Positions 5,898 through 8,931 of a stretch of 8,931 nt of DNA are shown piece by piece. Source of the DNA: a bacterium (GTDB lineage Bacteria > Patescibacteriota > Patescibacteriia > UBA2591 > DAOWAM01); assembly GCA_030634585.1 (NCBI GenBank), contig DAOWAM010000021.1:1-8931 (forward strand), read 5' to 3'. A program made the position numbers and the translations under genes. The notes under the pieces are model-generated. The model saw nothing but the letters and a program-made list of their open reading frames with translations, was not told the origin of the DNA and did no database searches. Numbering within the stretch: position 1 is the first letter of the stretch; every line of letters starts with the position of its first letter.

Positions 5898-8324
5898 TTA
5901 TTCTAAATCATCATTTTCCTGTAACACTTTATTTTCTTCTGCATCTTTTATCTGTTCAACCTCTTTTGTATTTGATTTTTCTACTAATTCAATAATTGTT
6001 TTTACCACATCTTGTTTTTTTCCATCATTGAGTGAACTTACTGTTATAAAAATCTCTACTTTTTGATGATCTGCTTGATTATTTTCTTCTGGTTGAACCT
6101 CTAAACGAATATCTTTAGTTAATCCACTTCCTAATACACCTGTTTTCCAACCTTGGTTAATTATTTCCGAAGTAATGTCATTACCTCCAGTTAGAACATT
6201 AAAGAATTTTACTTGCCAGCCAGTGTTAAGACGAGTACTAGAAACTAATAAACGATCTGGTTCACTACCATCATTTTGCAAACGTATATGGAAAATAGCT
6301 TTTTCACCCTGTCTAACCTGCTGTACTTTTGTTTGACCCAATCCATTAAGATTATAAATTGTATCTCCCCAGAATTCTTTTTCGCCCATATTCCTAATTT
6401 GCGCATCGGGTTGATAAACAATTTTTCGTCTCAAAATAGCAATAATTGACATCCATTTATTTCGTAATAGATAATAAAGTATTCCGCCAATCATCAATAA
6501 TAGAATTAACCAACGAATAATCAATAACCATAAAGGTATAATTGATTTAAGCAAAATATCATAATTCAAATCAGCATTAAGATGAAAAATTGGTGAAATA
6601 AATGATTGATAAGTTTCAGTTCGATCAATTAACAACCGATAATCTCCCATTGGTACCATAAAAGAATTGTATAATCCCTGCTGATCAGTTATGCGCTGAG
6701 CATACTTTTGACAACTTTGATCAATACATTTTAATAAATAGACAGTTATGCCAGATATTGGTTGTCTAGTTTTTTTATTAACCACTTTTCCATAAGGACT
6801 AATAACAAAAGTATCTTCATCAACTTTTTTGCTATTAGCCATTGTCGCTAATATATATTTTCCGTTTTGAATTAAATCTTTTTCTTTCAATTTAGTAAAA
6901 ATAAATCCTTGTTCATTAGTTAGATAGTAATAACTTGTTCTTTCATTAATTGAATTTATTAATACATAATTCACTGATTGATTAGCCAAAACCCTACTTG
7001 TGGCACTAGTTACCGGACCAGTAATAATTAGATGATCTGCTAAATATCCATTTAAAAAAAGATTTGTCGCCTTGATTTGTGCTCCATCCCATAAACCATC
7101 ACCATCCGTGTCTTGTTGATATGGATTAGTGCCTAGTCGATATTCTTGTCGATTAATTAAATCGTCATTGTCTGGATCAAGGTCGCCATCACTAGAATTG
7201 AGTGGATCAAGATTATATCGTATTTCATAAAAATCTGATACTTTATCATTATCTAAATCATCATCCAATAAGGCCGTGGCTTTGATTGTATCATTTTTGT
7301 CTAAGTCATTAATTGAATAAACAGTAAATAAGTATGATTGTTTGTCGATTGTTGGTCGAACATTAGTCAAACCAATTTTAATTTGATAGTCTTGACTTTG
7401 TTTAGACGCTAATTTTACTTTAAAATCATTGGTTAAATCAGTAGTTATTTCTTTACCAACTGAATTATTTATTTCGATTACCCAGCCGTTAAAATTAATT
7501 TCATTACCACGCAAGACAAAAGTATCTTCTACTTCTCCTAAATTAGTTAGGCGAATATTAAAAAAAACTGTTTGATTAGCACCAACTGTTTGTATTCTGT
7601 TTTGTTCGCTGATTGAATCCGTACTTTCAAAAATATTTTTACCCACTAAAACGTTTTCTTTACTGGTTTTAATTTGTAAATCTGGTTGTCCGTTTTTTGG
7701 TGGTTGAAACAATACCTCCGAATCAGAAAGAATTTTGGTTGTTGGTTGAGACGAACTTGATTGTATTTTTTCTACTGGTTCACTATCTTGAGAACTTATT
7801 TCTTCTGGACGAAATCTGATAGTCAAAACCGCTTTCACCATATCCTCCTGCTGTGGCTGAGAAGTAGATTCGGCTTTAATCCAAAAGCCACCTTCTTGTC
7901 CATAAGCTATTCCTTTTTTTGGAGTAATTAATACCGTAAATCTTTCTATCTTTTCAGTAGTCAAAGGTGCACTTTGCCAACCAGTATTGATTACTTGTTG
8001 TGTAATATCTCTGTTGACACTGTCAAAATACTGAACTGTCCAATATTGATCACTATTAGCGCCAGTAATTTTAAAACGATCCACTAATTTACCAGCATTT
8101 TTAATCTTTAAATAAAAACGCCGAGAATAATAACTTTCTATTTTTTTATAGGTAGTTTGATCCTTGGCCGTAGAATTATAAACACCATTTCCTTCACCAA
8201 AAACATACATACCTTGAGCAATTATCAAATCAGGCTGATAGGATATTGCCAAAACAGGTGCTGAATTTAAAAAAATACCTAAAAAAAAGATGATTAAAAT
8301 TAAGCCTATCATTTTTTTATTCAT
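5898..8324 (-). CDS. Large membrane-anchored surface protein with three repeated beta domains and calcium-type repeats
   Basis: No named function is recognised. The 808-residue protein has these parts in order: signal peptide (1-26, NKK then a hydrophobic run, ending VLA before ISYQP); repeat domain R1 (about 29-170); a Ser/Gln-rich linker; R2 (about 213-352); a DxDxDG calcium-type region (353-413) like bacterial thrombospondin type 3 repeats; a poorly defined stretch; an Ig-like/carboxypeptidase-regulatory domain (about 508-590) with GKVVNKKTRQPISGITVYL and the only two cysteines, 533 and 538; a membrane helix (about 596-620) followed by RNK and RRK; R3 (about 637-781); and an acidic tail. 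R1 and R3 share a WxVxxFxxxxxDIT block and a later INxGW. Signal peptide plus helix predict residues 27-595 outside and R3 inside the cell. An AAGGA site lies only one base before the ATG and 13 before a second ATG (M5); the first is kept because it supplies the lysines a signal peptide needs. Downstream of a SIMPL gene; an adhesive or structural envelope role is a guess. Confidence 0.92.
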   Translation of the reverse strand: MNKKMIGLILIIFFLGIFLNSAPVLAISYQPDLIIAQGMYVFGEGNGVYNSTAKDQTTYKKIESYYSRRFYLKIKNAGKLVDRFKITGANSDQYWTVQYFDSVNRDITQQVINTGWQSAPLTTEKIERFTVLITPKKGIAYGQEGGFWIKAESTSQPQQEDMVKAVLTIRFRPEEISSQDSEPVEKIQSSSSQPTTKILSDSEVLFQPPKNGQPDLQIKTSKENVLVGKNIFESTDSISEQNRIQTVGANQTVFFNIRLTNLGEVEDTFVLRGNEINFNGWVIEINNSVGKEITTDLTNDFKVKLASKQSQDYQIKIGLTNVRPTIDKQSYLFTVYSINDLDKNDTIKATALLDDDLDNDKVSDFYEIRYNLDPLNSSDGDLDPDNDDLINRQEYRLGTNPYQQDTDGDGLWDGAQIKATNLFLNGYLADHLIITGPVTSATSRVLANQSVNYVLINSINERTSYYYLTNEQGFIFTKLKEKDLIQNGKYILATMANSKKVDEDTFVISPYGKVVNKKTRQPISGITVYLLKCIDQSCQKYAQRITDQQGLYNSFMVPMGDYRLLIDRTETYQSFISPIFHLNADLNYDILLKSIIPLWLLIIRWLILLLMIGGILYYLLRNKWMSIIAILRRKIVYQPDAQIRNMGEKEFWGDTIYNLNGLGQTKVQQVRQGEKAIFHIRLQNDGSEPDRLLVSSTRLNTGWQVKFFNVLTGGNDITSEIINQGWKTGVLGSGLTKDIRLEVQPEENNQADHQKVEIFITVSSLNDGKKQDVVKTIIELVEKSNTKEVEQIKDAEENKVLQENDDLE

Positions 8325-8327
8325 TTC

Positions 8328-8349
8328 CTTAAAATATTTAATATTTAAG
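8328..8349 (-). promoter_or_regulatory. Weak AT-rich inverted repeat at the ribosome binding site of the surface-protein gene
   Basis: On the minus strand CTTAAATATT is followed almost at once by AATATTTTAAG, its complement with one extra A. The repeat ends inside the AAGGA ribosome binding site that precedes the ATG at 8324, so a fold would partly hide that site. The stem is nearly all A-U, the central bases cannot all pair, and no T-run follows, so it is not a terminator. It could affect translation slightly or be chance in a 54-base AT-rich spacer. The AAGGA itself (8326-8330) is the clearest Shine-Dalgarno match in the window. Confidence 0.25.
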
Positions 8350-8378
8350 TTTATACATTGAATTTTTGTTCGAATTCT

Positions 8379-8930
8379 TTATTTAATTTCATAACTTAAT
8401 ATCACGGTTACCGAAATCTTATTTTCTCCTGGTTCTAATTGTGTTCCGATTGATTCCTCTGCTATTTCACCACCTCCCGCATACATTGCTCGAGACACAG
8501 AATAATAATTATTTTCTTGTACTTGAACATTGATTAATTTACCTAAAGATAGACCAGACACTCGCGCAATTTCCTTTGCTTTATCTTTAGCTTTACTAAT
8601 TGCTTGATTTCTCGCTTCAGATTTAGCTCCGTCTTCATCTTCAACTTTAAAACTAATTTGTTTAATCTGATTAGCGCCTTGTTTAACTGCCTGATCAACA
8701 ACTTTATCTAATTTAGCAAAATCATTTATTTTAACTAATAAATCAACTGCGCCTTGATAACTAGCCAATCGACGTTCGCCACTTTCTCTGTCCCATTCAT
8801 AACGAGGATTAATTTGATAATTAGTTGTTTTAATCTTTTCCTTGGCTATTCCCAAATTGACTAAATGCTCAATCAGTTTTTTATTTACTCGATTAATTAA
8901 TTCTTGCGTTTTTTGTACAGTTGACGCTTC
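8379..8930 (-). CDS. SIMPL domain (DUF541) protein, 5' end outside window
   Basis: The open frame continues to the right edge, so the N terminus is missing; 183 codons and a TAA stop are visible. SIMPL/DUF541 proteins (Pfam Oxidative-stress-defence/SIMPL group) are mostly exported or membrane-anchored, with no settled function; the E. coli member YggE is tied to oxidative stress. Visible family features are a helix TVQKTQELINRVNKKLIEHL, then LGIAKEKIKTTNYQINPRYEW (GI-x-x-x-IxT-x-NYxIxPxY), a strand-rich segment with DLLVKINDFAKLDKVVDQAVKQGANQI, the helix ARNQAISKAKDKAKEIARVSG and a closing strand KISVTVILSYEIK. A TTG at 8855 could be read as a start, but it lies inside the first conserved helix-turn, and good SIMPL sequence continues upstream of it, so the gene is partial rather than short. 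A signal peptide or membrane anchor is expected in the missing part. It lies 54 bases before the surface-protein gene, on the same strand. Confidence 0.9.
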   Translation of the reverse strand, partial: EASTVQKTQELINRVNKKLIEHLVNLGIAKEKIKTTNYQINPRYEWDRESGERRLASYQGAVDLLVKINDFAKLDKVVDQAVKQGANQIKQISFKVEDEDGAKSEARNQAISKAKDKAKEIARVSGLSLGKLINVQVQENNYYSVSRAMYAGGGEIAEESIGTQLEPGENKISVTVILSYEIK

Positions 8931-8931
8931 A

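Noticed and set aside
5244..6066. Several short open frames on both strands around maf and the 3' end of the surface-protein gene
   Set aside because: All overlap well-supported genes in other frames, and their compositions are those of shadows.
8325..8378. Promoter before the surface-protein gene (TGTATAAAC on the minus strand)
   Set aside because: There is no usable -35 hexamer and the TG is not at the extended -10 spacing; in such AT-rich DNA the match is not convincing.
8379..8855. SIMPL gene as a complete 158-codon gene from a TTG
   Set aside because: Conserved SIMPL sequence continues in frame to the window edge, so the gene is partial instead.
1..8931. Use of an altered code with TGA as glycine (as in SR1/Gracilibacteria)
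   Set aside because: No gene contains in-frame TGA, all frames close at TAA or TAG, and full-length products match their families under the standard code.
1..8931. CRISPR array, tRNA or rRNA gene, insertion sequence, toxin-antitoxin pair or defence system
   Set aside because: No direct-repeat array, no cloverleaf-like sequence, no transposase or phage gene and no paired small genes were seen on reading both strands.

Overview
All ten genes in this 8.9 kb window lie on the minus strand, so they read from high to low coordinates. Two run off the window edges. The DNA is AT-rich (about one third G+C by eye), spacers are very short, A-rich leaders replace clear Shine-Dalgarno sites at most starts, and every visible stop is TAA except one TAG. 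No gene contains in-frame TGA, so the standard bacterial code applies. The gene styles fit a small-genome bacterium of the Candidate Phyla Radiation (Patescibacteria): a thymidylate kinase with an RRGRKKD-type lid, a HIT protein with HAHAK in place of HxHxH, a DUF5701-like protein and a multidomain envelope protein. This placement is an inference from sequence style, not a phylogeny.

In transcription order the layout is as follows. A SIMPL (DUF541) protein, whose 5' end is outside the window, is followed after 54 nt by an 808-residue membrane-anchored surface protein. That protein has three copies of one beta-rich domain, DxDxDG calcium-type repeats, an Ig-like domain and one transmembrane helix. 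After it come, nearly without gaps, a Maf-type nucleotide pyrophosphatase, a HIT protein, a small conserved-looking unknown, an RmuC-family protein, DnaJ, and a DUF5701-like protein. An intrinsic terminator (1556-1590) closes this unit. A candidate extended -10 promoter then precedes thymidylate kinase (tmk), which is followed 4 nt later by gatB, whose 3' end is outside the window.

Most of the content is housekeeping: nucleotide-pool hygiene (Maf, perhaps HIT), dTDP synthesis (Tmk), DNA maintenance (RmuC), protein folding (DnaJ) and Gln/Asn-tRNA formation (GatB). The less ordinary parts are the surface protein, which places one copy of its repeated domain on the predicted cytoplasmic side; the HIT protein with an altered triad; and the two small unknowns. 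I found no mobile element, CRISPR array, tRNA, rRNA or defence system. No stretch longer than about 125 bases lacks a gene.
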